Translations under genes and position numbers: made by a program
The notes under the pieces: generated by a model
The model's database searches: none
Told to the model about the DNA's origin: nothing
The model's input: only the letters and a program-made list of their open reading frames with translations
Assembly (NCBI GenBank): GCA_003576695.1
Contig: QOZQ01000005.1
Coordinates: forward strand, 186,001 to 250,000
From: Taklimakanibacter lacteus
Lineage (GTDB): Bacteria > Pseudomonadota > Alphaproteobacteria > Rhizobiales > Aestuariivirgaceae
DNA: 64,000 nt
Reading direction: 5' to 3'
Part shown: positions 8,278 to 16,077 of the stretch, piece after piece
Layout of the letters: each line of letters begins with the position of its first letter
Numbering within the stretch: position 1 is the stretch's first letter

Positions 8278-9102
8278 TCAACTCCAGGCCAGATGCGGAA
8301 GGCTGCGCATGATGCGGGCCCGGGGCACGATCTGGCGGATTTCGGCCTCCAGATGGGCCGGATCGATGCCTTCCTCGGAAATGCCGCCGGCGATCAGGAC
8401 GACATCGAGACCGTAATCGGCAGCCCCCTTGATGTCGGTTTCCGGACCATCTCCGATAGCGAGGATGCTCGCCTTGCCGATCCCCGGACGCCGCTCGGCG
8501 ACACGCGCCAGCGCCAGATCGTAAATGGGCCTGTAGGGCTTGCCGGCCATGGTCACCTCGCCGCCCAGCGCCGCATAGCGCTCGGCAAGGGCGCCGGCGC
8601 AATAGATCAGCCGGCTGCCGCGGCGCACCACCTTGTCGGGATTGGCGCAGACCATAGGCAATCGCCGCGCCGCCAGGGTGGCCAGCAGCTCGGCATAATC
8701 ATCGGGCGTCTCGGTGTCGTCATGAACCAGGCCGACGCACAGCACGACCTCGGCTTTGTCGGGCGATGATTTCTCGATCCTCAGATCATCGAGCACGCCC
8801 AGGTCGCGCTCCGGCCCCAGGTAATAGATGCGGTGCCCGTCATAGGGGCGCATCAGCTCATGGGTGACATCGCCCGAAGTGACGATGAGATCATAGTGAT
8901 CGCCGGTGACGCCCAGATGGGCAAGATGGCCCGCCACCTTGGCGGCGCTGCGCGGCGCATTGGTCAGGAGTACGACAAACCCGCCCTGAGCGCGATGGCG
9001 TTGCAGAGCTTCAACGGCCGGGGGGAAGTGTTCCACGCCATTATGCACCACGCCCCAGATGTCGCAGAACCAGACCGGATAGCGCGCCGACAGATCTTTC
9101 AT
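8278..9102 (-). CDS. TIGR01459-type HAD-superfamily (subfamily IIA) hydrolase
   Basis: The 274-residue protein is a NagD-like class IIA HAD phosphatase. Motif I is CDIWGVVHNG (Asp14 nucleophile), motif II LLTNAPRS, and motifs III/IV lie around AGKPYRPIYDLAL and IGDGPETDIKGA. Tryptophan replaces the usual second aspartate of the DxD motif (residue 16), as I recall for the TIGR01459 family. These genes commonly sit beside ribF in alphaproteobacteria, so a role in flavin or pyridoxal phosphate dephosphorylation is possible but unproven. It heads the run HAD-MaoC-ribF. Confidence 0.87.
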   Translation of the reverse strand: MKDLSARYPVWFCDIWGVVHNGVEHFPPAVEALQRHRAQGGFVVLLTNAPRSAAKVAGHLAHLGVTGDHYDLIVTSGDVTHELMRPYDGHRIYYLGPERDLGVLDDLRIEKSSPDKAEVVLCVGLVHDDTETPDDYAELLATLAARRLPMVCANPDKVVRRGSRLIYCAGALAERYAALGGEVTMAGKPYRPIYDLALARVAERRPGIGKASILAIGDGPETDIKGAADYGLDVVLIAGGISEEGIDPAHLEAEIRQIVPRARIMRSLPHLAWS

Positions 9103-9126
9103 GATGTCCTGATATGTCCGAAGGGT

Positions 9127-10335
9127 TCAGGCGGCCGAGCGGATCCGGTCGATCGACACGGCATCGCCCTTGACGCGGCGCGGCGGTGCGAAGACCGGGC
9201 CGCTGCCGAGCTCGGCCCAGCGGCCGGCGATATCGACCTGCTCGGGATAGAAGAGCCCCTGCACGCCGATGCTGAAGCCATAATCGCGGGCGGAGCGCGA
9301 TGTCTCGGCCCAGGCCGGAACGGCGTGGGCTTCCGGCAGGGCCGCGGCGCTGAAGGAGATGCAGCGGAACTGCAGGTCACGCAGCGCATCGAGATCGATG
9401 CCCATGCCATGCGCCCGGCTGAGGGCGAGGCCGGAGCCGAAGCGGGCGATGCGGGCCAGGCCCTCGATGCCGCGCGGACTCAGGGCCGCCATGGTGGCGT
9501 GGTCGATCTCGAAGATGATGCCGGCGGCCCGGTCGCCGGCCTGGGTCATCTGCCATTCGATGGCCGAGAGCGCTTCGCGGGAAGCGAGCGTCTCGGGTCC
9601 CACCGGCACGAAGACGCAAGTGTCCGGCCGCTTGGCCGCCAGCCGGTGGCCGACGCTCAAGGCGCGGCTCACCGCATGGCCGTCGAGATCGGGACGCAAG
9701 CCATTGGCCGCGGCCTGGCGGGTGAGCTCCTCATAGGCAACGCGGTGGCCCTGGCCCTCGAGCACCAGCGAGGCGCGGTAATGGCGCGTCACGTCGTCAT
9801 TGAGAGACACGATCGGCTCGAGATAGAATTCGAGCTGATGGGCGACGGCGGGCCGCTCTTCCGCATCACGCCGCGGTTCCTCGCGGCGTTGCTCGTCATC
9901 GCGCTGCGGCGGAAGTGCGGGCTCGCGGCGCTGGCTGGCGGCGGGCGTGGCCTTGACATATTCCCCGGCAAGCCGCTCGATCGACCGGCGCAGCTCCTCG
10001 AATTCCCGGTTGAAGTCCGACGCCTCCGCCGAGCGTGCTGCCGGGCGTTCATCGCGGCTGCCTTCCAGCACATCGACGCGCGTGGTGAGCGCCGCCAGGC
10101 GCTCGGCCAGCTTGCGGCCGCGCTGATGCAGCTCGCCCATGGCGGCGAGCCGGCGCCGGTAATAGAGGTCGCGATAAAGAAAGATCACCAGCTGGGTGGC
10201 CGCAAGCACGAGGCCCGCAAGCGCCAGAGCAAACTCGATGCGCTGGCCCGAATAGATCACGCCGCCACCGGCCGCGGCGCTCATCGCCACGGCCAGGATC
10301 GCAGCAACCCCCAAGGGTAGCGCGGGCCGCGTCAT
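9127..10335 (-). CDS. Membrane-anchored degenerate EAL-domain protein
   Basis: The 402-residue protein has two N-terminal hydrophobic segments (about residues 5-25 and 35-55), a charged coiled-coil region (60-165) and a C-terminal EAL-like domain (170-390). The domain has lost its catalytic signatures. EAL is replaced by YRA in FYLEPIVSLNDDVTRHYRAS, and the DDFG-type motif is RFGSGLALSRA. It should therefore not hydrolyse cyclic-di-GMP and may act as a sensor or scaffold. It is 24 bp upstream of the HAD gene on the same strand. Confidence 0.8.
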   Translation of the reverse strand: MTRPALPLGVAAILAVAMSAAAGGGVIYSGQRIEFALALAGLVLAATQLVIFLYRDLYYRRRLAAMGELHQRGRKLAERLAALTTRVDVLEGSRDERPAARSAEASDFNREFEELRRSIERLAGEYVKATPAASQRREPALPPQRDDEQRREEPRRDAEERPAVAHQLEFYLEPIVSLNDDVTRHYRASLVLEGQGHRVAYEELTRQAAANGLRPDLDGHAVSRALSVGHRLAAKRPDTCVFVPVGPETLASREALSAIEWQMTQAGDRAAGIIFEIDHATMAALSPRGIEGLARIARFGSGLALSRAHGMGIDLDALRDLQFRCISFSAAALPEAHAVPAWAETSRSARDYGFSIGVQGLFYPEQVDIAGRWAELGSGPVFAPPRRVKGDAVSIDRIRSAA

Positions 10336-10498
10336 AAGATGTACGTTCCCCGAATCACTCTAGCCCGACACTAACAAAGAAAGTCAACTGCCGGAAACAC
10401 CTTAAGACGTGACGGCAGAAAACGAAATAGCCATCACGCCCCAATCTGGCGCGCATCCACGCTTTTCTTCAAACGGGCTTTAGAGAGCCGGCCGCGGC

Positions 10499-11845
10499 TC
10501 AGATTGCGGCGAGGACTTTCGGCAGCTTGTCCTCGAAGATTTCCGAGATCTGCTCTTCCTTGATGATGAGCGGCGGCGACAGGGCGATCGTATCGCCGGT
10601 GATGCGCAGCATGATGCCATGATCATGGAAGCCCTTCTCCATGGCATCATAGCCGCGCTTGCCGGGCGAACCATCGATCGGGTTGAGATCGATGGCGGCG
10701 ACGAGGCCCATGGTGCGGATGTCAGCGACATGAGGCTTGCCCCTGAGCGACATGGCGGCATCGGCCCATTTGTCCTCGAGCTTGAGCGCACGCTCGAACA
10801 GGCCTTCTTCCTTGTAGGTCTCGAGCGTGGCCACGCCCGCGGCCGCGGCGATCGGATGACCGGAATAGGTATAGCCGTGGAAGAGCTCGATCACGTGATC
10901 GGGGCCGTTCATGAAGGCATCATAGATGTGCTGGCGCGCCATGACGCCGCCCATCGGAATGGCGCCCGAGGTGACGCCCTTGGCGAAGGTGATCATGTCG
11001 GGAATGACGCCGAAACGCTCGGCGGCGAAGGGATGGCCAAGGCGGCCGAAGCCGGTGATGACCTCGTCGAAAATCAGCAGGATACCGTATTTGTCGCAGA
11101 TCTGGCGCAGCTTCTTGAGATAGCCGACGGGCGGCGGCAGCACGCCGGTCGAGCCCGCCATCGGCTCGACGATGACGGCCGCGATGGTGGAGGCATCATG
11201 CAGGGCGACGAGACGCTCGAGCTCATCGGCGAGATGAGCGCCCCATTTTGGCTCACCCTTGGTGAAAGCCTGCTCGGCGCGGTTATAGGTATGCGGCAGG
11301 TGATCGACGCCGGCGAGCATCGTGCCGAAGAACTTGCGGTTGGCGACCATGCCGCCAACGCTGATGCCGCCGAAATTCACGCCATGATAGCCCCGCTCGC
11401 GGCCGATGAGGCGGGTGCGCGAGGCCTCGCCCTTGGCGCGGTGATAGGCGAGCGCGATCTTGAGCGCGGTGTCGGCGGCTTCCGATCCCGAATTGCAGAA
11501 GAAGGCGTAGTTGAGGTCGCCGGGCGCCAGCGTGGCGAGGCGGGACGACAGCTCGAACACCTTGGGGTGGCCGAACTGGAAGGTCGGGGCGAAATCGAGC
11601 TCGGCCGCCTGCTTCTGGATCGCCTCGACGATGCGGTCGCGGCAATGTCCCGCATTGGAACACCACAGGCCCGCCGTCGCGTCGAGCACCGGGCGGCCGG
11701 TCATGTCGTAATAATGCATGTCCTTGGCGCGGGCGATGAGGCGCGGCTTCTTCTTGAAAGCGCGGTTCGGGGTGAAGCCCATCCAGAAGGGTTCAAGATT
11801 ATTGGGTGACGGGTCCCACTGGGCAGCGCCCGCGTGCTTGTTCAT
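10499..11845 (-). CDS. Class III omega-amino acid:pyruvate aminotransferase
   Basis: The 448-residue fold-type I PLP enzyme has the class III signatures CNSGSEAADTALKIAL (cofactor phosphate contacts), LLIFDEVITGFGRLG (PLP ring aspartate) and TFAKGVTSGAIPMGG (Schiff-base lysine). The N terminus NNLEPFWMGFTPNRAFKKKPRL is typical of beta-alanine:pyruvate or omega-amine transaminases. The ATG at 11845 with an AGGAG ribosome site is preferred over an upstream ATG at 11926. It is likely a catabolic enzyme for beta-alanine or related amines. It is a single gene, downstream of the HigBA-like pair on the same strand. Confidence 0.92.
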   Translation of the reverse strand: MNKHAGAAQWDPSPNNLEPFWMGFTPNRAFKKKPRLIARAKDMHYYDMTGRPVLDATAGLWCSNAGHCRDRIVEAIQKQAAELDFAPTFQFGHPKVFELSSRLATLAPGDLNYAFFCNSGSEAADTALKIALAYHRAKGEASRTRLIGRERGYHGVNFGGISVGGMVANRKFFGTMLAGVDHLPHTYNRAEQAFTKGEPKWGAHLADELERLVALHDASTIAAVIVEPMAGSTGVLPPPVGYLKKLRQICDKYGILLIFDEVITGFGRLGHPFAAERFGVIPDMITFAKGVTSGAIPMGGVMARQHIYDAFMNGPDHVIELFHGYTYSGHPIAAAAGVATLETYKEEGLFERALKLEDKWADAAMSLRGKPHVADIRTMGLVAAIDLNPIDGSPGKRGYDAMEKGFHDHGIMLRITGDTIALSPPLIIKEEQISEIFEDKLPKVLAAI

Positions 11846-11975
11846 GGAAGAGCTCCTCGGTTTCGGTCGCGTGATACCTAGCAGAAAGGCCGGCCCCGAG
11901 GAAATGCCAGGGGGCGGAATTGGCACATACCAGATGCGCCGGGGCTGCCGGACATCTTCAAATCACCAGTTTTGG

Positions 11976-12269
11976 TCAGGCGGCCATTTTCGGCTTGCGA
12001 ACGGCAATATGGACTTCATCGCCCATACGCTCGACAAAGATAAGCAGCGTGTCCAGGGAGAACTTGCTGAGCTTGCCGCGAACGAGATCGGAGACGCGTG
12101 GCCGACTGATGCCAAGCATCTTGGCAACTTCAGGCTGGCTCCACTTGCCCTTTTCTATCTTGTCTTGGACAAGGCGCATGAGATTGGCGCGGCGCTCCAA
12201 AGCGCGAGCTTCAATGGGATCGTCCTCAAGGGCATCCCAAACGCTGTCAAATGCTTCGATCTTGACCAT
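11976..12269 (-). CDS. HigA-type XRE-family antitoxin
   Basis: The 97-residue protein has a lambda-repressor HTH around residues 43-75 (WSQPEVAKMLGISRPRVSDLVRG). The N-terminal FDSVWDALEDDPIEARALERRANLM resembles the long HigA/HTH_37 subgroup. It lies 18 bp after the RelE/HigB-like toxin on the same strand. The toxin-first order is typical of HigBA. It would neutralise the toxin and autorepress the shared promoter upstream of the toxin gene. Confidence 0.86.
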   Translation of the reverse strand: MVKIEAFDSVWDALEDDPIEARALERRANLMRLVQDKIEKGKWSQPEVAKMLGISRPRVSDLVRGKLSKFSLDTLLIFVERMGDEVHIAVRKPKMAA

Positions 12270-12287
12270 CCGGTCTTAACTCCTGTT

Positions 12288-12611
12288 TCAGGCGATTTCA
12301 CGCAAGCGCTGCTTGGCGAGATCAAGGTCTTTCTTGGCCGTCTGTTGAGTCTTCTTCTGGAAAGCATGCAGCACATGGACTTTTTCCGCTATCTTGACGA
12401 CATAGATCACGCGGAATGCGCCGCTGGCCTCCTGCGTCCTCAACTCCCGGACACCGGCACCAATCGACGGCATGGGCTTCCAGTCTTTCGGCTCCCGGTC
12501 GTTCTGGACATCCCAGAGCATCTGGCCAAGGTCAATCCGCGCGTCCATCGGGAAGGCTTTCATGTCTTTGCGGGCGGAACCAATGAAATAGACCTTCCGC
12601 CGAGCTTTCAT
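12288..12611 (-). CDS. RelE/HigB-type (Gp49 family) toxin
   Basis: The roughly 107-residue basic protein resembles PF05973 (phage Gp49-like, HigB), ribosome-dependent mRNA interferases. The pattern WDVQNDREPKDWKPMPSIG, then GVRELRTQEASGAFRVIYVVK and HVLHAFQKKTQQTAKKDL, is diagnostic. The start is taken at the ATG at 12611 (MKARRKVYF); an upstream ATG at 12647 lacks conserved sequence. A TTGACA hexamer at 12642-12647 (reverse strand) could be the -35 box of the operon. There is no clear Shine-Dalgarno sequence, so translation may be weak or leaderless. Confidence 0.86.
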   Translation of the reverse strand: MKARRKVYFIGSARKDMKAFPMDARIDLGQMLWDVQNDREPKDWKPMPSIGAGVRELRTQEASGAFRVIYVVKIAEKVHVLHAFQKKTQQTAKKDLDLAKQRLREIA

Positions 12612-12766
12612 GGCAATTTTCGTATCAATATTTATACCTATTGTCAATCGGGACGGCTCAAAATGCGAGCCATTCCAATGCGCGCTTCAGCACGGCTGGA
12701 TGCCGCAATTCCTTCGCAAAGGCCGGCAATCCTGCTAAATGAGACGGGCTGCGGAGCACTCCATCT

Positions 12767-13495
12767 ATGTCAGCATTTTCCAGGGTTATCGCCGGCGGCC
12801 TGATCGGTCTCGGCGTCGCATGCGGCGGCTTTCTGGCCGGTGAATCTCTCGTCAAAAGCCGGCTCGGCTTCCGGACCGTCACGGTCAAGGGCCTGTCCGA
12901 GCGCGAGGTCAAGGCCGATCTCGGCTTCTGGCCGATCCGCTTCGTGGCCACGGGGCCGACGCTCGAAGCGGCGCGCTCTTCGCTCGAAACCAGCGAAAAC
13001 TCGGTCAAGTCCTTCCTGAAAGGCCGCGGCTTCGCCGACACCGACTACAATGTCCAGAACATCCAGGTCGAAGACCGCATGGCGGGCTACAATGCCCAAC
13101 AGACACCGGAGACCACGCGCTTCGTCCTCACCGAGGACATCCTGGTGAAATCATCGGATGTGCAGAAGCTCGCCGATTCATCGCGCGCCATCGGCGACCT
13201 CTTGAGATCGGGCGTCGTATTCTCGTCCGATTCCTATAATGCCGGGCCTTCCTTCATCTTCACCAAGATCGCCGATCTCAAGGGCGAGATGCTGACCGAG
13301 GCGACCAAGCGGGCGCGCGAGGCGGCGGAGAAATTCGCTCAAGAATCAGGCGCCAGGGTCGGCGACATCCAGAGCGCCAATCAGGGCATCATCGAAGTCA
13401 GTCCGGCGGTCGAGATCCCCAATGATCGGCCGGAAAAGCAGATCGACAAGAAGGTGCGCGTCGTCACCACGATTACCTATTTTCTCGGGAATTGA
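12767..13495 (+). CDS. SIMPL-domain (DUF541) periplasmic/membrane-anchored protein
   Basis: The 242-residue protein has an N-terminal hydrophobic segment (residues 8-28), either a membrane anchor or an uncleaved signal. The rest is a SIMPL/DUF541 domain (BP26/OMP28 family): RTVTVKGLSEREVKADLGFW, then the helix-rich middle and the C-terminal DIQSANQGIIEVSP and KKVRVVTTITYFL. The family is periplasmic and of uncertain function, with some members linked to stress or outer-membrane integrity. It is a single gene; an imperfect GGAG site lies about 10 bases before the ATG. Confidence 0.85.
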   Translation: MSAFSRVIAGGLIGLGVACGGFLAGESLVKSRLGFRTVTVKGLSEREVKADLGFWPIRFVATGPTLEAARSSLETSENSVKSFLKGRGFADTDYNVQNIQVEDRMAGYNAQQTPETTRFVLTEDILVKSSDVQKLADSSRAIGDLLRSGVVFSSDSYNAGPSFIFTKIADLKGEMLTEATKRAREAAEKFAQESGARVGDIQSANQGIIEVSPAVEIPNDRPEKQIDKKVRVVTTITYFLGN

Positions 13496-13648
13496 CGTCA
13501 TCAGAGCCTGACGATTTTTGTCACCCTCACCCTGAGGGGTATCTACAGAAACAGCCTGGGCTCCGGATCCGGCTTCGCTCAAACCGGGGGAGACCAGGCT
13601 GCAGGTCACGCGGCAGGGTAGACCGCGCGGGGGGAGCTCGCAAAAGGG

Positions 13649-13903
13649 TTACTTGTGCCGCAGGCCGCGGCTCATGGGTTTCACCCTGAGCAATTCGGAC
13701 ACCGGATCGACGGCGAGCGGCACGCGCTGGACACGGATAAGCTCGTCACGCGTGAGACCGATATCCATCAGGACATGGTCATCGAGTTGCTCGAGCTGGC
13801 GCAGCTGCCGGCGCTTGCGCCAATTCGCTACGATCCTGTTCAGCGCCGGAAACGTGAAGGTCTTATCAGCGGTTTCAGCCTGGTTCAGAATATAATCGCG
13901 CAT
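13649..13903 (-). CDS. DUF1127 family small protein
   Basis: The 84-residue basic protein carries the DUF1127 signature LRQLEQLDDHVLMDIGLTRDEL (cited in part; it begins near residue 38). Short DUF1127 proteins in alphaproteobacteria often affect sRNA-linked carbon metabolism and stress responses, but the function here is unknown. The start is taken at the ATG at 13903, which has an AGGTG ribosome site six bases upstream; a second in-frame ATG lies at 13915. It faces away from the MocR gene, so the 205-bp gap holds promoters for both. Confidence 0.84.
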   Translation of the reverse strand: MRDYILNQAETADKTFTFPALNRIVANWRKRRQLRQLEQLDDHVLMDIGLTRDELIRVQRVPLAVDPVSELLRVKPMSRGLRHK

Positions 13904-14078
13904 GGCACACCTCATCGAACGGGTTTCGGACAGTCAAAAGGATACGACAGGGGTCGACCCGATTGTGTCAGCAGCGGACATCCTGCTGACATTGCATTCA
14001 CAAGAAATTGTCTCGATTGTATCTGGCGGATGACAATTAACTTGCCAATTGCAGTGGTTGTTGTAATACAATGCACCC

Positions 14079-14108
14079 ATTGTCACCGTCAAATGGATTA
14101 TTGTCACC
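14079..14108 (+). promoter_or_regulatory. Two direct repeats ATTGTCACC abutting the mocR start
   Basis: ATTGTCACC occurs at 14079-14087 and 14100-14108, 21 bases apart (two helical turns) on the same face. The second copy ends right at the ATG. MocR/GntR regulators are known to bind direct repeats spaced by about two turns, so this is a plausible autoregulatory site. A TTGCCA / TACAAT pair at 14042-14072 (19-base spacer) could be the promoter. No Shine-Dalgarno sequence precedes the start, so a leaderless mRNA is possible. Confidence 0.6.
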
Positions 14109-15500
14109 ATGACAAATTGGATGCCGACACTTTCTCCCGAGAAACCGCGCTATGTCGCCATTGCCGATGCCATTGCCGCGGATCTGACCGGCGGAAAGCT
14201 CAAGGCAGGGGACCGCCTGCCGCCGCAGCGCGAGCTCGCCTGGAAGCTCGGCGTCACCATCGGCACCGTGACAAGGGCCTATCAGGAAGCCTCGAAACGC
14301 GGCCTGCTGTCAGGCGAGGTCGGGCGCGGCAGCTATCTGCGCGATCCGCGCCCCAATTATGCGGCGGCGCAAAGCATCTCCAACGGCGTCGAGCCCGGGC
14401 TCCTCGACATGCAGATGTCGGCGCCGCCCCGGGTGACGCAAGCCGCCGATTTCGAAGCGGGCCTCACCGAGATCATGCGCGATCCGGGCTGGATCGAGCT
14501 TCTCGACTATCCGTCCGCCCAGGGCTTTGCGCTGCACCGCGCCGCCGGCGTCAAATGGCTCAAGAAATCCGGCATCGACATTTCATCCGACCAGGTGGTG
14601 CTGAGCTCGGGCGCGCAATCCTCCCTCATCTCCGTCCTCTCCACCATCACCACGCCCGGCGAGCGCTTCCTCATCGAGCCTCTGACCTATCCGACCATGC
14701 AGCCGATCTGCCGGCAATTCGGCCTGCAGATGCGCACGCTGCAGAACGACGCCGAAGGTGTCACACCCGACTCGCTCGAGCACTATGCCAGGCGCGGCGA
14801 AGCGCGCATCGTCTATATCGTGCCGACGCTGCAGAACCCGACGACGGCCACGCTGTCGATGGAACGACGACAGGCGATCGCCGACATCGCCCGGCACTAT
14901 GATCTCACCATCATCGAAGACGACGTCTTCCGCCTGCTCGCCGATGACGCGCCGCCCCCCATCCAGTCGATGGCGCCGGAGCGCACCTATCACATCACCA
15001 GCCTGTCGAAGACGACGGCGCCCGGCCTGCGCATGGCCTTCATGGCGCCGCCGCCCGGCGCCACTGAAGCGCTCAACCGCCAGCAGATGATCATCGGCGG
15101 AAGGCCCAATGCGCTCTCCGCCGAGCTGGCGCGGCGCTGGATCGAGACCGGCGTCGCCGACCGGGCGCTCACGGCGATCAGGCAGGAACTTGGCGTGCGG
15201 CGCGACATCGCGATGCAATATCTGGGCGGGCTTCAGGTGCGCTGCGCGCCGGGCTCGATGTTCGCCTGGATTACGCTGCCGCCCTATTGGCGCCCGAGCG
15301 ATTTCGCCGCGGCGGCGCTCGCCATCGGCATCAAGGTGACACCCGGCAGCGCTTTCGCGATGGACCCTTCGGTGCAGCAGAATGCCATTCGCGCCTGTTT
15401 CGGACCGGCGCCCTCGCGCGAAATGGTGGGCGATGCCTTCGAGAGGCTGCGCGCGCTCATCGACAAGTGCCCGGTCGAAGACTGCCATACGATGGCGTGA
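14109..15500 (+). CDS. MocR-family (GntR-HTH plus aminotransferase fold) regulator
   Basis: The 463-residue protein fuses an N-terminal GntR winged HTH (residues 12-80, with AGDRLPPQRELAWKLGVTIG) to a fold-type I PLP domain. Visible PLP features are LQNPTTATL, the IIEDDVFRL aspartate and SLSKTTAPGLRMAF with the internal-aldimine lysine. MocR proteins use PLP or an amino-substrate adduct as a signal and often control a divergent gene; here that is the DUF1127 gene. The target is inferred. A plain aminotransferase is unlikely because the HTH is complete. Confidence 0.92.
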   Translation: MTNWMPTLSPEKPRYVAIADAIAADLTGGKLKAGDRLPPQRELAWKLGVTIGTVTRAYQEASKRGLLSGEVGRGSYLRDPRPNYAAAQSISNGVEPGLLDMQMSAPPRVTQAADFEAGLTEIMRDPGWIELLDYPSAQGFALHRAAGVKWLKKSGIDISSDQVVLSSGAQSSLISVLSTITTPGERFLIEPLTYPTMQPICRQFGLQMRTLQNDAEGVTPDSLEHYARRGEARIVYIVPTLQNPTTATLSMERRQAIADIARHYDLTIIEDDVFRLLADDAPPPIQSMAPERTYHITSLSKTTAPGLRMAFMAPPPGATEALNRQQMIIGGRPNALSAELARRWIETGVADRALTAIRQELGVRRDIAMQYLGGLQVRCAPGSMFAWITLPPYWRPSDFAAAALAIGIKVTPGSAFAMDPSVQQNAIRACFGPAPSREMVGDAFERLRALIDKCPVEDCHTMA

Positions 15501-15524
15501 GCCAGGTCAATGCAAGGTCGGTTA

Positions 15525-15635
15525 CAGGGAATTACAGGGATTATCAGGGAATTTTGGCGAGAAAAACTTCCGCCCTGAATGATATCAATGACTTGCGAAT
15601 CCGAGCAGGGAATTTCAGATCTGCAGCAGGGAATT
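15525..15635. repeat. Phased CAGGGAATT repeats downstream of mocR
   Basis: CAGGGAATT or a close variant occurs at 15525, 15535 (CAGGGATT), 15545, 15606 and 15627. Spacings are 10, 10, 61 and 21 bases, close to whole helical turns. The surrounding 15501-15726 has no supportable gene. Similar CAGGGAA-rich stretches are, from memory, common in Hyphomicrobiales intergenic DNA, but I cannot name a defined element. It could be a degenerate repeat or a protein-binding array. Confidence 0.6.
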
Positions 15636-15726
15636 TGCGGGTGCGGCCCAAATTTCCAGCGCGCTTCACGCCACTCTGATATTTCCCAACTTCGCACGCG
15701 CCCGCCCGCAACAGCAAGGCGACAAA

Positions 15727-16011
15727 TCAATTCTGCAGCCGTCCCAGCACGTCCATGAGCTCGGCGATCTTCTGGCGCTGCTCGTCCTTCTTGCCCGACA
15801 CGATGGCGTGCTCGACGCAATGGGCGACATGGTCCTTCAGCACTTCCTCCTCGACGCGCTTGAGGGCGGCGCGAATGGCGGAGATCTGCGTCATCACATC
15901 GATGCAGTAACGGTCCTCCTCGACCATGCGCGACACGCCGCGCACCTGGCCTTCGATCCGTCCCAGCCGCTTGAGGCAAGATTGCTTGGTGTCGTTTTTC
16001 ATGCTTGCCAT
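15727..16011 (-). CDS. csoR: CsoR/RcnR-family copper-sensing repressor
   Basis: The 94-residue all-helical repressor has the CsoR-type Cys-His-Cys ligands: YCIDV (first Cys), then HVAHCVEH (His and second Cys). It starts KQSCLKRLGRIEGQVRGVSRM. These proteins bind Cu(I) and release a G-tract palindrome. Two such palindromes lie between it and copA. An ATG at 16011 abuts the first operator and another at 16002 is equally plausible. With copA on the opposite strand, this is a self-contained copper-export control unit. Confidence 0.91.
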   Translation of the reverse strand: MASMKNDTKQSCLKRLGRIEGQVRGVSRMVEEDRYCIDVMTQISAIRAALKRVEEEVLKDHVAHCVEHAIVSGKKDEQRQKIAELMDVLGRLQN

Positions 16012-16028
16012 ATACCCTATGGGGGTAT
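16012..16028. promoter_or_regulatory. CsoR operator 1 (near csoR)
   Basis: ATACCCTATGGGGGTAT is a 17-base palindrome-like site with the G-tract typical of CsoR boxes (TACCC-N-GGGGGTA). It directly precedes the csoR start. It pairs with a nearly identical site at 16046-16062, differing only in the central TAT/TAA. Confidence 0.8.
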
Positions 16029-16045
16029 ATAGGGCAAGCGAGAAG

Positions 16046-16062
16046 ATACCCTAAGGGGGTAT
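16046..16062. promoter_or_regulatory. CsoR operator 2 (near copA)
   Basis: ATACCCTAAGGGGGTAT is the second CsoR box, 34 bases from the first and 15 bases before the copA start. It therefore overlaps the expected copA promoter or leader. The two boxes suggest separate control of csoR and copA. Confidence 0.8.
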
Positions 16063-16077
16063 GCCAGCGGAGACCTC

